64,000 bases of DNA from Agrobacterium cavarae (GCF_004310285.1 NZ_SISF01000034.1:387890-451889); one strand, 5' to 3'. Positions 40,671 through 50,054 are shown, counted from the first letter of the stretch. Numbers and translations are program-made. Notes: a model not told the origin generated them from the letters alone.

Positions 40671-42680
40671 TCAAGCAAGCTTGGCCTTCGCCTTTGCAGC
40701 GCGCTTGCGCTTGACGTCGGGCGGTGTCGCCTCGTCGACCAGATTGGCAATCGCCTCATCCAGAGCAAACGAGGTCTGGGCCTGCGAACCGAGGCGGCGG
40801 ATGTTGACCGTGCGCTCTTCGGCTTCCTTCTTGCCGCAGACGACGATGACCGGAACCTTGGTGACCGAATGCTCGCGGATCTTGTAGTTGATCTTCTCGT
40901 TGCGGAAATCGGTTTCCACCGAGAGACCGGCCTCCCGAAGAGCCTCGGCGACTTCGCGACCATAATCGTCGGCATCCGAGGTGATCGTGGCAACGACAAC
41001 CTGTAGCGGCGCGAACCACAACGGCATGTGGCCAGCGAAGTTCTCGATCAGAATGCCGAGGAAGCGTTCCATCGAACCACAGATCGCGCGGTGGATCATC
41101 ACCGGCTGACGCTTTTCAGACGCCTGGTCGATATAGAAGGCACCGAAACGTTCCGGCAGATTGAAGTCCACCTGGGTGGTGCCGCACTGCCATTCGCGGC
41201 CGATCGCATCCTTCAGGGTGTATTCGAACTTCGGACCGTAGAAAGCGCCCTCGCCCGGCAGAATGCCGGTTTTGATGCGGCCGCCGGATTGCTCCTCGAT
41301 GGTCTTCAAGACCTCGGTCATCACGCTTTCGGCGCGATCCCAAAGGTCGTCCGAACCGACGCGCTTTTCAGGGCGCGTGGACAGCTTGACCACAATCTCC
41401 TCGAAGCCGAAGTCCTGATAGACCGACAGGATCAGATCGTTGATGCGCAGGCATTCCGCGGCCATCTGCTCTTCGGTGCAAAAAACGTGGGCGTCATCCT
41501 GGGTAAAGCCACGAACGCGCATCAGGCCGTGGAGAGCACCCGACGCTTCATAGCGGTGGACAGTACCGAACTCTGCAAGGCGAACAGGCAGTTCTCGGTA
41601 AGACTTCAACCCATGCTTGAAGATCTGAACGTGACCAGGGCAGTTCATAGGCTTCAGGGCGAAGACGCGATTGTCCGCTTCCTTGTCCTCCGGATGGGTG
41701 AAGGCATAGGCGGATTTTACCGCGAACATGTTTTCCTGGTACCAGCCCCAGTGACCGGAGGTCTCCCACAGCGAAGCGTCCAGAACCTGCGGCGCGTTCA
41801 CTTCCTGATAGGTGCCTTCCAGATGGCGGCGCATATAGGCGGTCAGGGTCTGGAACATGCGCCAGCCCTTGCCGTGCCAGAACACCACGCCCGGGCCTTC
41901 TTCCTGGAAATGAAACAGGTCCATTTCGCGGCCAAGGCGGCGGTGGTCGCGCTTCTCGGCTTCCGCCAGGATGTGCAGATACTGATCCAGCTGTTCCTGC
42001 GTGGCCCAGGCCGTGCCGTAGATGCGCGTCAGCATGGGGTTATTGCTATCACCACGCCAGTATGCTCCAGCAACCTTCATCAGCTTGAAGGCCGTACCGA
42101 TCTGCCCCGTATTGGCCATGTGCGGGCCGCGGCAAAGGTCGAACCAGTCGCCCTGATAATAGATCTTGAGATCCTGACCTTCGGGAATCGCGTCGACGAG
42201 CTCGACCTTGTAGTTCTCGCCCTTGGCGGCAAAGACTTGCTTGGCCTTCTCTCGCGACCAGATTTCGCGCGTAAAGGGCTTAGAACGACCGATAATCTCT
42301 TTCATCTTCTTTTCGATCTTGGGCAGATCGTCCGGGGTGAAAGGCTCGTTCTTGGCGAAGTCGTAATAGAAGCCGTTTTCGATCACAGGACCGATGGTCA
42401 CCTGGGTGCCGGGCCACAGTTCCTGCACGGCTTCGGCCATCACGTGGGCGGCATCGTGGCGGATAAGCTCAAGCGCACGCTTGTCGTCGCGGGTGACGAT
42501 CTCGATTGCGCCATTGGCAATCGTATCGGAAAGGTCGCGCAATTGACCGTCCAGCGCGATGGCGACGGCCTTCTTTGCAAGCGACTTGGAAATGGATTCG
42601 GCAACATCACGTCCGGTCGTACCCGCGGGATACTGACGAACGGAGCCATCTGGAAATGTAAGGGAAACGGCGTCTGACAC
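40671..42680 (-). CDS. thrS: Threonine--tRNA ligase
   Basis: Charges tRNA-Thr. About 669 residues: TGS domain (LTFPDGSVRQYPAGTTGRDVAESIS), second additional domain with HDAAHVMAEAVQELWP and the editing-site cysteine region, catalytic core with motif 2 (VRGFTQDDAHVFC) and zinc-ligand cysteine in MNCPGHV, anticodon-binding domain at the end, and a short basic tail (DVKRKRAAKAKAKLA). Start GTG 42680 has AGGAG eight bases upstream and gives (M)SDAVSLTF; an upstream frame to 42749 has no homology. Confidence 0.96.
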   Translation of the reverse strand: MSDAVSLTFPDGSVRQYPAGTTGRDVAESISKSLAKKAVAIALDGQLRDLSDTIANGAIEIVTRDDKRALELIRHDAAHVMAEAVQELWPGTQVTIGPVIENGFYYDFAKNEPFTPDDLPKIEKKMKEIIGRSKPFTREIWSREKAKQVFAAKGENYKVELVDAIPEGQDLKIYYQGDWFDLCRGPHMANTGQIGTAFKLMKVAGAYWRGDSNNPMLTRIYGTAWATQEQLDQYLHILAEAEKRDHRRLGREMDLFHFQEEGPGVVFWHGKGWRMFQTLTAYMRRHLEGTYQEVNAPQVLDASLWETSGHWGWYQENMFAVKSAYAFTHPEDKEADNRVFALKPMNCPGHVQIFKHGLKSYRELPVRLAEFGTVHRYEASGALHGLMRVRGFTQDDAHVFCTEEQMAAECLRINDLILSVYQDFGFEEIVVKLSTRPEKRVGSDDLWDRAESVMTEVLKTIEEQSGGRIKTGILPGEGAFYGPKFEYTLKDAIGREWQCGTTQVDFNLPERFGAFYIDQASEKRQPVMIHRAICGSMERFLGILIENFAGHMPLWFAPLQVVVATITSDADDYGREVAEALREAGLSVETDFRNEKINYKIREHSVTKVPVIVVCGKKEAEERTVNIRRLGSQAQTSFALDEAIANLVDEATPPDVKRKRAAKAKAKLA

Positions 42681-42789
42681 TTTGAATTCTCCTGTCCAGT
42701 CCCGCCAACGAATGCGGGTGGGGTAACGGTCAGCCGAAAGGACTGACAATGCAGCGCGTGGATACTGAAATTTGGCTGTTCAGTAAAGT

Positions 42790-43224
42790 CTATTCAACTT
42801 CGGTCGAAAAACCCCAGAAAGAGAGTGCATCCGGTGAAACGGATTTGAGAAAGCTCTTCAACTTCTCCTCGTCCATGTGGAAACGCAACGCTTCTGTCAC
42901 ATCTTGGATAGCTGTGTCTGGTGAAAGATTATGGTCTCGCCTCAACGACATGACCTCCTCTTGCATTTTGGGCCGCGTGGCGAAAGGAACGACGGGCTCG
43001 CCCATCGTCCAGTCAGCAACGAAAAGTGCTCGCACGCACGCTTTCAGCAACCCGGCGAACGCCAGGCTTTGATCTGCCGTCAGACGCCGCCGGAAAACAC
43101 GAAGCACCGCCTCAAGTGTCGTGAAGGCACGGTGTGTCGTGCTGACCATGGCTCTGTCGCGAACATCAACAAGGACAGCTTCAAAATCTCGCGATGCCTG
43201 AATGTACTCCTGGGGTACCGTCAT
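42790..43224 (-). CDS. DUF2267 domain protein
   Basis: 144 residues of DUF2267: MTVPQEYIQASRDFEAVLVDVRDRAMVSTTHRAFTTLEAVLRVFRRRLTADQSLAFAGLLKACVRALFVADW is the diagnostic block. Members are soluble, mostly helical, and of unknown function, often near stress genes. It lies 9 bases downstream of yidD on the same strand, and may be transcribed with it. Confidence 0.85.
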   Translation of the reverse strand: MTVPQEYIQASRDFEAVLVDVRDRAMVSTTHRAFTTLEAVLRVFRRRLTADQSLAFAGLLKACVRALFVADWTMGEPVVPFATRPKMQEEVMSLRRDHNLSPDTAIQDVTEALRFHMDEEKLKSFLKSVSPDALSFWGFSTEVE

Positions 43225-43233
43225 AAACCAGCG

Positions 43234-43596
43234 TCACCCTTTGTGCTTTCCGACAGTCCAGAGTTTCCAGAGCTGCCAGTAACGGACCGATCGAAGACTT
43301 TCTGGCACGCCATCATATCCGCTCGTTCCACCCGGTCCGCAACGTGCGACGCGGAAAAGGCTCAGCCAACCGCCAGACCACAGGCCGTGACGGGCAATCG
43401 CTTCGTATCCATATTCCGAACAGGTCGGAATATGACGGCAAGAATTTCCGATAAAGCCGGAAAGCGTCAGTTGATAGAGCCGAATAAGGCCCATGCCGAC
43501 TAGCCTGCCCGGGGTCTTTCGAAAAGGGCCAGCCCAATTGCGGGAGCGGCTTACAGGCTTGTCCGATTTATGATGACAACCGGGTTGTCCGCACAT
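43234..43596 (-). CDS. yidD: Membrane protein insertion efficiency factor YidD
   Basis: Small inner-membrane-associated protein that aids YidC-dependent insertion. About 120 residues; family core LIRLYQLTLSGFIGNSCRHIPTCSEYGYEAIARHGLWSGGWLSLFRVARCGPGGTSGYD with the conserved HxPTCSxY. ATG 43596 (MCGQPGC) lies four bases after the IscU-like stop, so the two are cotranscribed; an ATG further upstream would overlap that gene. An internal ATG before GLIRLYQL would give a shorter protein closer to the usual length. Confidence 0.88.
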   Translation of the reverse strand: MCGQPGCHHKSDKPVSRSRNWAGPFRKTPGRLVGMGLIRLYQLTLSGFIGNSCRHIPTCSEYGYEAIARHGLWSGGWLSLFRVARCGPGGTSGYDGVPESLRSVRYWQLWKLWTVGKHKG

Positions 43597-43600
43597 GAGA

Positions 43601-44047
43601 TCAACTCGCTGCGGACAGAGGCTGCTTCGCCTCCAACTGATCAAGGCAATCACAGACCGCCTCGAAGGTGAGCATTGTGGAGGCGTGGCGTGCCTTATAA
43701 TCCTTGACCGGCTTTAGCACCCGCATATCCTCGAAGCGTCCCTCCGGTCCCTCGCCGTTCGCTGTCAGCATGTCGATCATGTCCTGGCGCGCCTTGCGGA
43801 TTTCTGCCCGGCTGGCACCCACCACATGGTGCGCCATGATCGACGAGGATGCCTGACCGAGCGCACATGCGCGCACTTCATGCGAGAAGTCGCAGACCTG
43901 GTCGCCATCCATCTTGATGTAGACCTTGACCTTGGAACCGCAGAGCTTGGAGTGCTTCTCCGCTTGCGAATCGGCATCTGCCATGCCGCCAGCGAGCGGG
44001 ATATTGCCGGCGAATTCCAGGATGCGGTTATTATAGATGTCGTCCAT
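43601..44047 (-). CDS. IscU/NifU-like iron-sulfur scaffold protein
   Basis: 148 residues with the three cluster-ligand cysteines of the IscU/SufU fold: LCGSKVKVYI, ACALGQASSSIM and the later AVCDCL. The region HHVVGASRAEIRKAR matches SufU-type scaffolds. Expected to assemble or transfer Fe-S clusters in the cytoplasm. ATG 44047 (MDDIYNNRIL) is the family start; an in-frame ATG at 44098 adds an unrelated leader. No iscS or suf genes are adjacent here. It is followed by yidD and DUF2267 genes. Confidence 0.88.
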   Translation of the reverse strand: MDDIYNNRILEFAGNIPLAGGMADADSQAEKHSKLCGSKVKVYIKMDGDQVCDFSHEVRACALGQASSSIMAHHVVGASRAEIRKARQDMIDMLTANGEGPEGRFEDMRVLKPVKDYKARHASTMLTFEAVCDCLDQLEAKQPLSAAS

Positions 44048-44319
44048 GGTCGATATTCCAGGTAAGGCGCGGGCGGAAGGTTCCAGCGCTGTCATCATTT
44101 TCTAAACGATGTGTCGCGCTGGGAAAAGCTTTCCTGCATTTGGCCACCGTAATATGTTAACTCATTAACCGTACATCAAGGTTTGATAAAATAATGGAGG
44201 CGAGAAGCGCAAACTCTTGCCAAAATTCAGAAAAACAACCAGATAGCAGCAACGTGGCGCGCAAGCGTCGTTGCAGGGCGTGTTCAGGTGTGGCCTTGAA
44301 CCATACCGGGAGATAAAAA

Positions 44320-44946
44320 ATGGATGCAATCGTGAAGAATTTTCCTGGCGCAGGCGCGACGGACGATGTGACAAAGGCACGGCCAACGCAGGCTGAAGCC
44401 GAGGATGCCGTGCGCGTCCTTCTGAGTTGGGCTGGCGACGATCCAACCCGTGAAGGTCTGCTCGATACGCCGAAGCGCGTGGCCAAAGCCTATCGTGAAC
44501 TCTTCTCCGGCTATGACCTAGATGCCAAGGACGTCCTCGGCACCTTCTTCGAAGAGGTCGGCGGCTATGACGACATCATTCTCGTGCGCGATATTCCGTT
44601 CTTCTCCCATTGCGAACACCATATGGTGCCGATCATCGGCAAGGCGCATGTTGCCTATCTGCCGAATGGACGCGTTCTCGGCTTGTCCAAGATCGCTCGC
44701 GTCGTCGAGATATTCGGTCGTCGGTTGCAGACCCAGGAAACGATGACAGCGCAGATCGCCTCCGCCATCGAAACCACGTTGAAGCCACGCGGCGTCGCCG
44801 TGATGATCGACGCCGAACATATGTGCATGTCCATGCGCGGCGTGCAAAAGCAGGGCTCGACGACGTTGACGACGAGCTTCACCGGCGCGTTCAAGAAGGA
44901 CCCTGCCGAGCAGGCCCGCTTCATGTCCATGGTGCGCAGCCGCTGA
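44320..44946 (+). CDS. folE: GTP cyclohydrolase I
   Basis: Converts GTP to dihydroneopterin triphosphate, first step of folate synthesis. 208 residues; zinc ligands in HCEHHMVP and EHMCMSMRGVQKQGS, and GRVLGLSKIARVVEIFGRRLQTQE. It has a GGGAGA ribosome site. It is followed after 32 bases by hisI on the same strand. The 270-base gap upstream is AT-richer and holds no recognised gene. Confidence 0.96.
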   Translation: MDAIVKNFPGAGATDDVTKARPTQAEAEDAVRVLLSWAGDDPTREGLLDTPKRVAKAYRELFSGYDLDAKDVLGTFFEEVGGYDDIILVRDIPFFSHCEHHMVPIIGKAHVAYLPNGRVLGLSKIARVVEIFGRRLQTQETMTAQIASAIETTLKPRGVAVMIDAEHMCMSMRGVQKQGSTTLTTSFTGAFKKDPAEQARFMSMVRSR

Positions 44947-44978
44947 ACCGGCTGCCTCCCTCTCACCCAGGGGATTTC

Positions 44979-45440
44979 ATGTCCGCCATTTTCCCAGTCG
45001 CGCCATCCGACAAGACGGCGCTGGAGGCATCTGGACCGTTCACGCCGAAGTTCGACGCGAACGGTCTCGTGACTGCAGTCGTCACCGACATCAAGGACGG
45101 TGAATTGCTGATGGTGGCACATATGAATGCGGAGGCGCTGAAGCTTACGCTGGAAACGGGCATTGCGCACTACTACAGCCGCTCGCGAGACAAGATCTGG
45201 AAGAAGGGGGAAACCTCCGGCAATCTCCAGACGGTTCGCGAGTTTCGAACCGATTGCGACCAGGATGCCGTGTGGCTCAAAGTCTCCGTCGCCGGACATG
45301 ATGCCACCTGCCATACCGGCCGTCGTTCCTGCTTCTATCGCACCGTGACGATGGAAGACGGCAAAGCGGTTAATACCATCACCGACGACACGCGGCATTT
45401 CGACCCCGAAACCACCTATGGCTCACCCTCTTCGCCGTGA
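44979..45440 (+). CDS. hisI: Phosphoribosyl-AMP cyclohydrolase
   Basis: Histidine biosynthesis step 3, opening the adenine ring of PR-AMP. About 153 residues: VAHMNAEALKLTLETGIAHYYSRSRDKIWKKGETSGN, DCDQDAVWL and TCHTGRRSCFYR carry the zinc and magnesium ligands. The ATG follows AGGGGA. It is separate from hisE, as usual in Alphaproteobacteria, and follows folE by 32 bases, so the two may form an operon. Confidence 0.95.
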   Translation: MSAIFPVAPSDKTALEASGPFTPKFDANGLVTAVVTDIKDGELLMVAHMNAEALKLTLETGIAHYYSRSRDKIWKKGETSGNLQTVREFRTDCDQDAVWLKVSVAGHDATCHTGRRSCFYRTVTMEDGKAVNTITDDTRHFDPETTYGSPSSP

Positions 45441-45543
45441 TGAAGAGCTCAATCTTTTCGATTTCTTTGCCTTTTGCTACGATCATGTGACGAAGCCTTG
45501 AGGAGACTCAAGGGTCTCGGGAGATGCAAGTGGGAGACGTCGA

Positions 45544-46494
45544 ATGCTTGGATGGGGAATGAACCGCGATAATCCATCGTCCGCGACGACACTCGGCACC
45601 CTGGAGAAAATCGCGCCCGCACCCAAACCGCAGCTCCCACCGAACCGCATCGCGCTGGCGCTTGGCGGAGGTGCGGCTCGAGGCTGGGCGCATATTGGCG
45701 TCCTAAGGGCGCTTGACGAAGCCGGAGTGAAGATCGGCATGATTGCCGGGACGTCGATCGGCGCTCTCGTCGGCGGCTGCTATCTCGCAGGCAAGCTCAA
45801 CGAGCTGGAAGAGTTTGCCCGCTCGCTGACGATGCGCCGCATTGCCGGACTTTTGGACCTGACGATTGGCGGTAGCGGCCTGTTCGGCGGCATGCGTCTA
45901 ACCAAGCGGATGCAGGAGCATCTTGAAGGTCTCAACATCGAAGATCTCGAGCATCCGTTCATCGCGGTTGCGACCGAACTGCGCACCGGCCACGAGGTCT
46001 GGGTTCACCAGGGCAATCTGATCACGGCATTGCGCTCTTCCTATGCCCTGCCCGGCATTTTCGAGCCGGTGCGCTGCAACGGCAGGACGCTGATCGATGG
46101 GGCCCTTGTCAATCCGGTACCGGTATCAGTTTGCCGCGCCTATGAGCAGGCTCTGGTCGTTGCGGTAAACCTCAACTACGATATTTTCGGCCGCTCGGCC
46201 GTGGTCAAGCACGGTGCGGGTGCCGGCAGCAAAAGCGAAGCCGAAACGCCGATCAAGGCCACATCGCGCATGGGGCTGCCAGGTGTGATGGTTCAGGCAT
46301 TCAACATTATTCAGGACCGCATTTCGCGCGCAAGACTGGCGGGCGATCCGCCGGATCTCACGCTGCATCCGCGCATCAGCCATATCGGCCTCTCGGAATT
46401 TCACCGGGCGGCCGAGGCGATCGACCAGGGATACGAGGAAACACGGTCTCGAATTCCGGAATTGAAGCGCATGCAGCAGGTATTTCAACCCTGA
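45544..46494 (+). CDS. Patatin-like phospholipase
   Basis: 316 residues. Oxyanion box LGGGAARGWAHIGVL near residue 40, serine motif GTSIGAL near 67 and catalytic aspartate in DGALVNPVPV near 184: a complete Ser-Asp dyad of the RssA/PlpD type acyl hydrolase. No signal peptide, so cytoplasmic. Substrate unknown (acyl lipids). Ribosome site GGGAGA 8 bases before the ATG. Convergent with the CBS protein gene. Confidence 0.93.
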   Translation: MLGWGMNRDNPSSATTLGTLEKIAPAPKPQLPPNRIALALGGGAARGWAHIGVLRALDEAGVKIGMIAGTSIGALVGGCYLAGKLNELEEFARSLTMRRIAGLLDLTIGGSGLFGGMRLTKRMQEHLEGLNIEDLEHPFIAVATELRTGHEVWVHQGNLITALRSSYALPGIFEPVRCNGRTLIDGALVNPVPVSVCRAYEQALVVAVNLNYDIFGRSAVVKHGAGAGSKSEAETPIKATSRMGLPGVMVQAFNIIQDRISRARLAGDPPDLTLHPRISHIGLSEFHRAAEAIDQGYEETRSRIPELKRMQQVFQP

Positions 46495-46554
46495 TACCAT
46501 GAAAGGCAGGCTGGGTGCCTGCCCTCCTTCTACCTGCTCAAGGCGGACCGCCAA

Positions 46555-46989
46555 TCAGCCGGCAATATAGGCCTTGATGTGCTCGGCTTCCGTCTCGATC
46601 TCGCTGATCCGGGCCTTGACCACGTCACCGATGGAAATGATACCCGCAAGGCGCCCATTGGCCTCTACCGGCAAATGACGGAACCTGCCGCCGGTCATGA
46701 TCTCCATGAGGTCGTCTGTCGTGGTTTCCTCGCTGCAGCGGGTCACACTCTTGGTCATCACGTCGGAGACCCTGGTCTCCAAGGCTGCGGAGCCTTTGGC
46801 GGCCACGGCACGCACGAGATCGCGCTCTGTAAAGATGCCGAGGACTGCGCCCATATGGTCGGTCACGACAACAGCACCAATCCGATGCTCGTAGAGCGTC
46901 ACGGCAGCATCGGCAATCGACATGCCGGGATCGACCGTCACGACCTCTCTACCCTTGATATCGAGAATTTCCTTTACAAAAATCGGCAT
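46555..46989 (-). CDS. CBS domain-containing protein
   Basis: 144 residues made of a CBS pair (VVTVDPGMSIADAAVTLYEHRIGAVVVTDHMGAVLGIFTERDLVRAV and VTRCSEETTTDDLMEIMTGGRFRHLPVEANGRLAGIISIGDVVKARI). Such stand-alone pairs bind adenine nucleotides and sense energy state. ATG 46989 follows GGGAGG; the frame runs 42 codons further upstream with no similarity. Target unknown. Confidence 0.92.
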   Translation of the reverse strand: MPIFVKEILDIKGREVVTVDPGMSIADAAVTLYEHRIGAVVVTDHMGAVLGIFTERDLVRAVAAKGSAALETRVSDVMTKSVTRCSEETTTDDLMEIMTGGRFRHLPVEANGRLAGIISIGDVVKARISEIETEAEHIKAYIAG

Positions 46990-47118
46990 GCGTACCTCCC
47001 TTGTCCGTTGCAGCCCGGCTATCGCACCCAAGTCTCCTCCCTGAGAACGAAGCACCGTCTTCAAATTTTTGCGCTCCCTCGAAAGGGAAAGCAACAGGAT
47101 TTGAGGTTCGATCAAACT

Positions 47119-47883
47119 TCAATCGATTGAGGCAGCCTTCTCTCCCGAGGCGACTTTGGGATCGAACAGGCCGAAGAAAAGGAAGCCGAAGAAGAAGCCG
47201 AAGATGTGAGCGTCCCACGCCACCTCGCCTCCGACATCGCCGAATAGCGGGAAGCCCACGGCAATCAGCGCATTACCCGCAAGCCACGCGATCGTGAAAA
47301 TCAAAACCGTTTTATTGGTCAGCGCCTGGACAATTCCCTGGCGCGGAAGAAGGTGGCCGAAGGAAGGATGATAACGTTGCCCGCGAGGTGGAAAGGCAAA
47401 GCGGCAAGCTGCACCCATCAGGGCTGAGACGACGCCGGACGCACCAATCAGAACCGTGATGCTGCTCCAATCAAGCGCCGCATGACCGAAAGCGGAAATC
47501 GCCGACGAAATTACCCAGAAAAGAATAAATCGTGTTGTGCCGATGCGGCGCGCCACGGGCGCACCAAACGCCATCAGCCATAGCCCGTTGAACAGGATGT
47601 GCTCAACACCACCATGCAGGAAGGAATAGGTCACTGGCGTCCAGAGCCATTCCAGGCCCTGCTGTGCCAGGGGAATGGTGTAGCGCGCGGGAATGAAGCC
47701 GAAGGTGAAGAGGAAGGCTTCATAAGTCGTGTCCGACATCAGGTAGGCCGAACCTATCTGGATGGCGATCATGAAGCCAAGGACAGCGACGATGATAAAG
47801 GGAAGGTTGAACACCGGTTGCTTCTGCGGCGGGGGGCGATCGTCTCGCGGCTCTTGCAATTCACCGCCGTCATGATGCGTCAT
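47119..47883 (-). CDS. Rhomboid family intramembrane serine protease
   Basis: 254 residues with about six membrane helices. Catalytic serine motif GASGVVSALMGA near residue 145 and the catalytic histidine in WDAHIFGFFFGFLFFG near the C-terminus. The cytoplasmic N-terminus (first about 25 residues) is polar and proline-rich (PRDDRPPPQK). Substrate unknown. ATG 47883 is the usual start. Confidence 0.9.
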   Translation of the reverse strand: MTHHDGGELQEPRDDRPPPQKQPVFNLPFIIVAVLGFMIAIQIGSAYLMSDTTYEAFLFTFGFIPARYTIPLAQQGLEWLWTPVTYSFLHGGVEHILFNGLWLMAFGAPVARRIGTTRFILFWVISSAISAFGHAALDWSSITVLIGASGVVSALMGAACRFAFPPRGQRYHPSFGHLLPRQGIVQALTNKTVLIFTIAWLAGNALIAVGFPLFGDVGGEVAWDAHIFGFFFGFLFFGLFDPKVASGEKAASID

Positions 47884-48193
47884 TTCATTTCCATTTCATA
47901 TCGTTCGACCCAGTTTCAGCCATATAGGAAGGGTCGACCAAATAAAAGCAGCCGCGAGGTACCAACACGGTCGATAAGGCTCTTTTTCAAAATCGTCGGA
48001 CCCGCCAAGGAGACGATGAAAACCGGCATATTTTCCGCCTACAACAGTTTTGCTTCACAATGAGACAGTGGAGCAGAAGCTTTCGCTGATATCGCGTAAT
48101 TCTCCTCAAATATTGCTGTACGACAAAACAGTCTGTTAACCCGCGCGTAGTAAATAGGGCTTGTCCTTTTCTTCATGCAACATAGCGCAGGCC

Positions 48194-48799
48194 ATGTTTT
48201 CATCACATCTCGCACACGCCCACGTTTCGAAGTCAGTCGACACCGCCGAACCGCCGGTTACCGTCGGTCTTTCCGGACGTCTTATGTTGCCGACTGAAGA
48301 TGAGTTTGACTGTACTGCCACAGAAATGACGGCGGAAAGTGCGCGGCTGACGTGCTTTGCCAGACCGAACCGGAATGACCGGATCATCATCTATCTGCAG
48401 CATATCGGTCGCGTCGAAGGCAAGGTCACACATCTCACTGGCGACGGTTTTTCGATCGCTATTGCAGCGACAGAACGCAAGCGCGAGAAACTCGCCGCTC
48501 AACTGGCGTGGATTGCAAAGCGCCAGGCGCTCGGCCTGCCTGAGGACCGGCGGCATGATCGTCTCACTCCGCGCAACCCAAATGCCACGCTTCTCCTGAA
48601 TGACGGTAACACGGTCGGCTGCCGCATCATCGACCTTTCGCTCTCCGGTGCCGCTATCGAGATCGAACCTCGGCCAGCGCTCGGCACCACCGTCCGCCTC
48701 GGCAATATGGGTGGAAGCATCGTTCGCCACTTCATGGAAGGCGTTGCGATCGAGTTCGACAGTGTTCAGTCCAAGGACGCACTGATCGAGTTTCTCTGA
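48194..48799 (+). CDS. Tandem PilZ domain protein
   Basis: About 201 residues with two PilZ-like halves. The second carries the c-di-GMP signature RLTPR (RxxxR) and DLSLSGAAI (DxSxxG). The first half has ARLTCFARPNRNDRIIIYLQHIGRVEGKVTHL but lacks a clean RxxxR, so it is probably structural. Expected to be a cytoplasmic c-di-GMP receptor. ATG 48194 is chosen over a TTG at 48161. It is followed by a strong terminator, and the BTLCP gene lies 643 bases to the right. Confidence 0.85.
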   Translation: MFSSHLAHAHVSKSVDTAEPPVTVGLSGRLMLPTEDEFDCTATEMTAESARLTCFARPNRNDRIIIYLQHIGRVEGKVTHLTGDGFSIAIAATERKREKLAAQLAWIAKRQALGLPEDRRHDRLTPRNPNATLLLNDGNTVGCRIIDLSLSGAAIEIEPRPALGTTVRLGNMGGSIVRHFMEGVAIEFDSVQSKDALIEFL

Positions 48800-48824
48800 C
48801 ACTTTTTCACCATCGAGTTTCACG

Positions 48825-48856
48825 ACCGGCGACGCTAAGCGTTCGCCGGTTTTTTA
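48825..48856 (+). terminator. Intrinsic terminator after the PilZ gene
   Basis: 8-bp perfect arms (48825-48832 and 48843-48850) extended by an inner CGCT/AGCG stem, followed by six T. Confidence 0.9.
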
Positions 48857-48862
48857 TTGCCT

Positions 48863-49442
48863 TTCGGCGGGCAGTTTCCGCTGCCGATCTTGCGGATAAG
48901 GTGCGACAGGCCGTCACCATCTCGAGCGCGCTCGTGAGTCCCGAGCCTTGTTTCCAGCGATTTATCGGTCCAACTCCCTCCATGCTGCGTAAGTACGCTT
49001 GGCAAAGGCCTTCCCAAAGGTTGGGATCACCCTGCTCCAAAGTGGGACTCCAAAGAAATTTCTGAAAAAAGCGCAGAAAAAGACGGTTGAAGTACGATTT
49101 TTTCTGCAATCAAAACAGGAATTTTCGCCGCTTTCAGCCGTTTTGAGCGCGCTTTCACCTCCAAAACAAAGTGAACGAATGGTTGAGTGTTGATCAACAC
49201 TGGCTGAAATCACCCTGCCCGTTAACCCTGCTTCATTCACAGGGTGCCGGAATGTGGGCGGTTTGCAGCCTTCGGTCGACTGATGAGCTAATCGGATCGA
49301 TAAAATTCTATTCAAATTCCGTTCAAACACGAATCAAATAAGCTGTTGTTTTTGCTTAATTTAAGCTCGAATTTGAGCACGCTTTTTTGCGTGCGATCAA
49401 AGTGTCGCTGGCATTGTCCTCCTCACAACGGGGAGACAAGAA
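48863..49442. other. 580-base intergenic region without recognised gene
   Basis: No open frame here resembles a known protein and none has a good start site. It includes a palindrome GCTTAATTTAAGC at 49354-49366, a short hairpin GCACGC/GCGTGC around six T at 49377-49394, and a CCCTG/CAGGG stem near 49225-49243. The right end should hold the promoter of the BTLCP gene (ribosome site GGGGAG at 49431). A small RNA or degraded gene could hide here, but I cannot show it. Confidence 0.4.
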
Positions 49443-50054
49443 ATGAAAAAACACAGCCGTTTGGGACTGATCATTGCAGCACTGGCAATTGGCGCATTCG
49501 CCTCGCAGGCAGAAGCATCGCCGGGAGCAGCAATGCGCATCATCGGAAAGGCCAATCCTCCGATTGGGCATTACGAATTCTGCCAGACCTACCAGAGCGA
49601 ATGCCAGCCAACCTCGGCCGATATGGGCCCGCTTCGGTTGACGGAAGAAACCTGGAAGATGATGCTGGACGTGAACTACACGGTCAACACCACCATCACG
49701 CCAGCGACCGATATGGAGATTTACGGCGTGGAGGAGCGCTGGGCCTATCCAACAACAGCAGGCGACTGTGAAGACTTCGTGCTCTTGAAGCGCAAGATGC
49801 TGATGAACAAAGGCATCTCTGCCTCCAACCTGTTGATCACGGTCGTGCTGCAGCCGAACGGCTCGGGCCATGCGGTGCTGACGGTGCGGACCGACCGCGG
49901 CGACTTTATTCTCGACAACCTCCGCAACAAGGTCATGGACTGGTCGGATACCGAATACACCTATCTCAAGCGCCAGGATTCGAACAATCCAGGCCGCTGG
50001 GTCAAGGTTCAGGATGGCCGCAACGTTAGCGCCGTCGCCGGCATCAAGAACTGA
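49443..50054 (+). CDS. Periplasmic transglutaminase-like cysteine proteinase (BTLCP)
   Basis: 203 residues with a signal peptide (MKKHSRLGLIIAALAIGAFASQAEA) followed by a BTLCP fold. The Cys-His-Asp triad is visible: C in GDCEDFVLLKRKML, H in GHAVLTV and D in GDFILDN. Relatives include the periplasmic adhesin protease LapG, controlled by c-di-GMP through LapD, but no lapD or adhesin gene is nearby, so the substrate is unknown. Likely periplasmic. A hairpin terminator follows about 140 bases downstream. Confidence 0.88.
   Translation: MKKHSRLGLIIAALAIGAFASQAEASPGAAMRIIGKANPPIGHYEFCQTYQSECQPTSADMGPLRLTEETWKMMLDVNYTVNTTITPATDMEIYGVEERWAYPTTAGDCEDFVLLKRKMLMNKGISASNLLITVVLQPNGSGHAVLTVRTDRGDFILDNLRNKVMDWSDTEYTYLKRQDSNNPGRWVKVQDGRNVSAVAGIKN

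Noticed and set aside
41028..42677. 549-codon plus-strand open frame opposite thrS
   Set aside because: Antisense shadow of thrS; the composition follows the codon bias of the other strand.
44099..44319. TTAACTCATTAACC near 44157 as a CtrA site before folE
   Set aside because: The two TTAA halves are separated by four bases, not seven.
46505..46523. 7-bp hairpin between the patatin and CBS genes
   Set aside because: No T-run follows on either strand; it could help transcript ends but is too weak to call.
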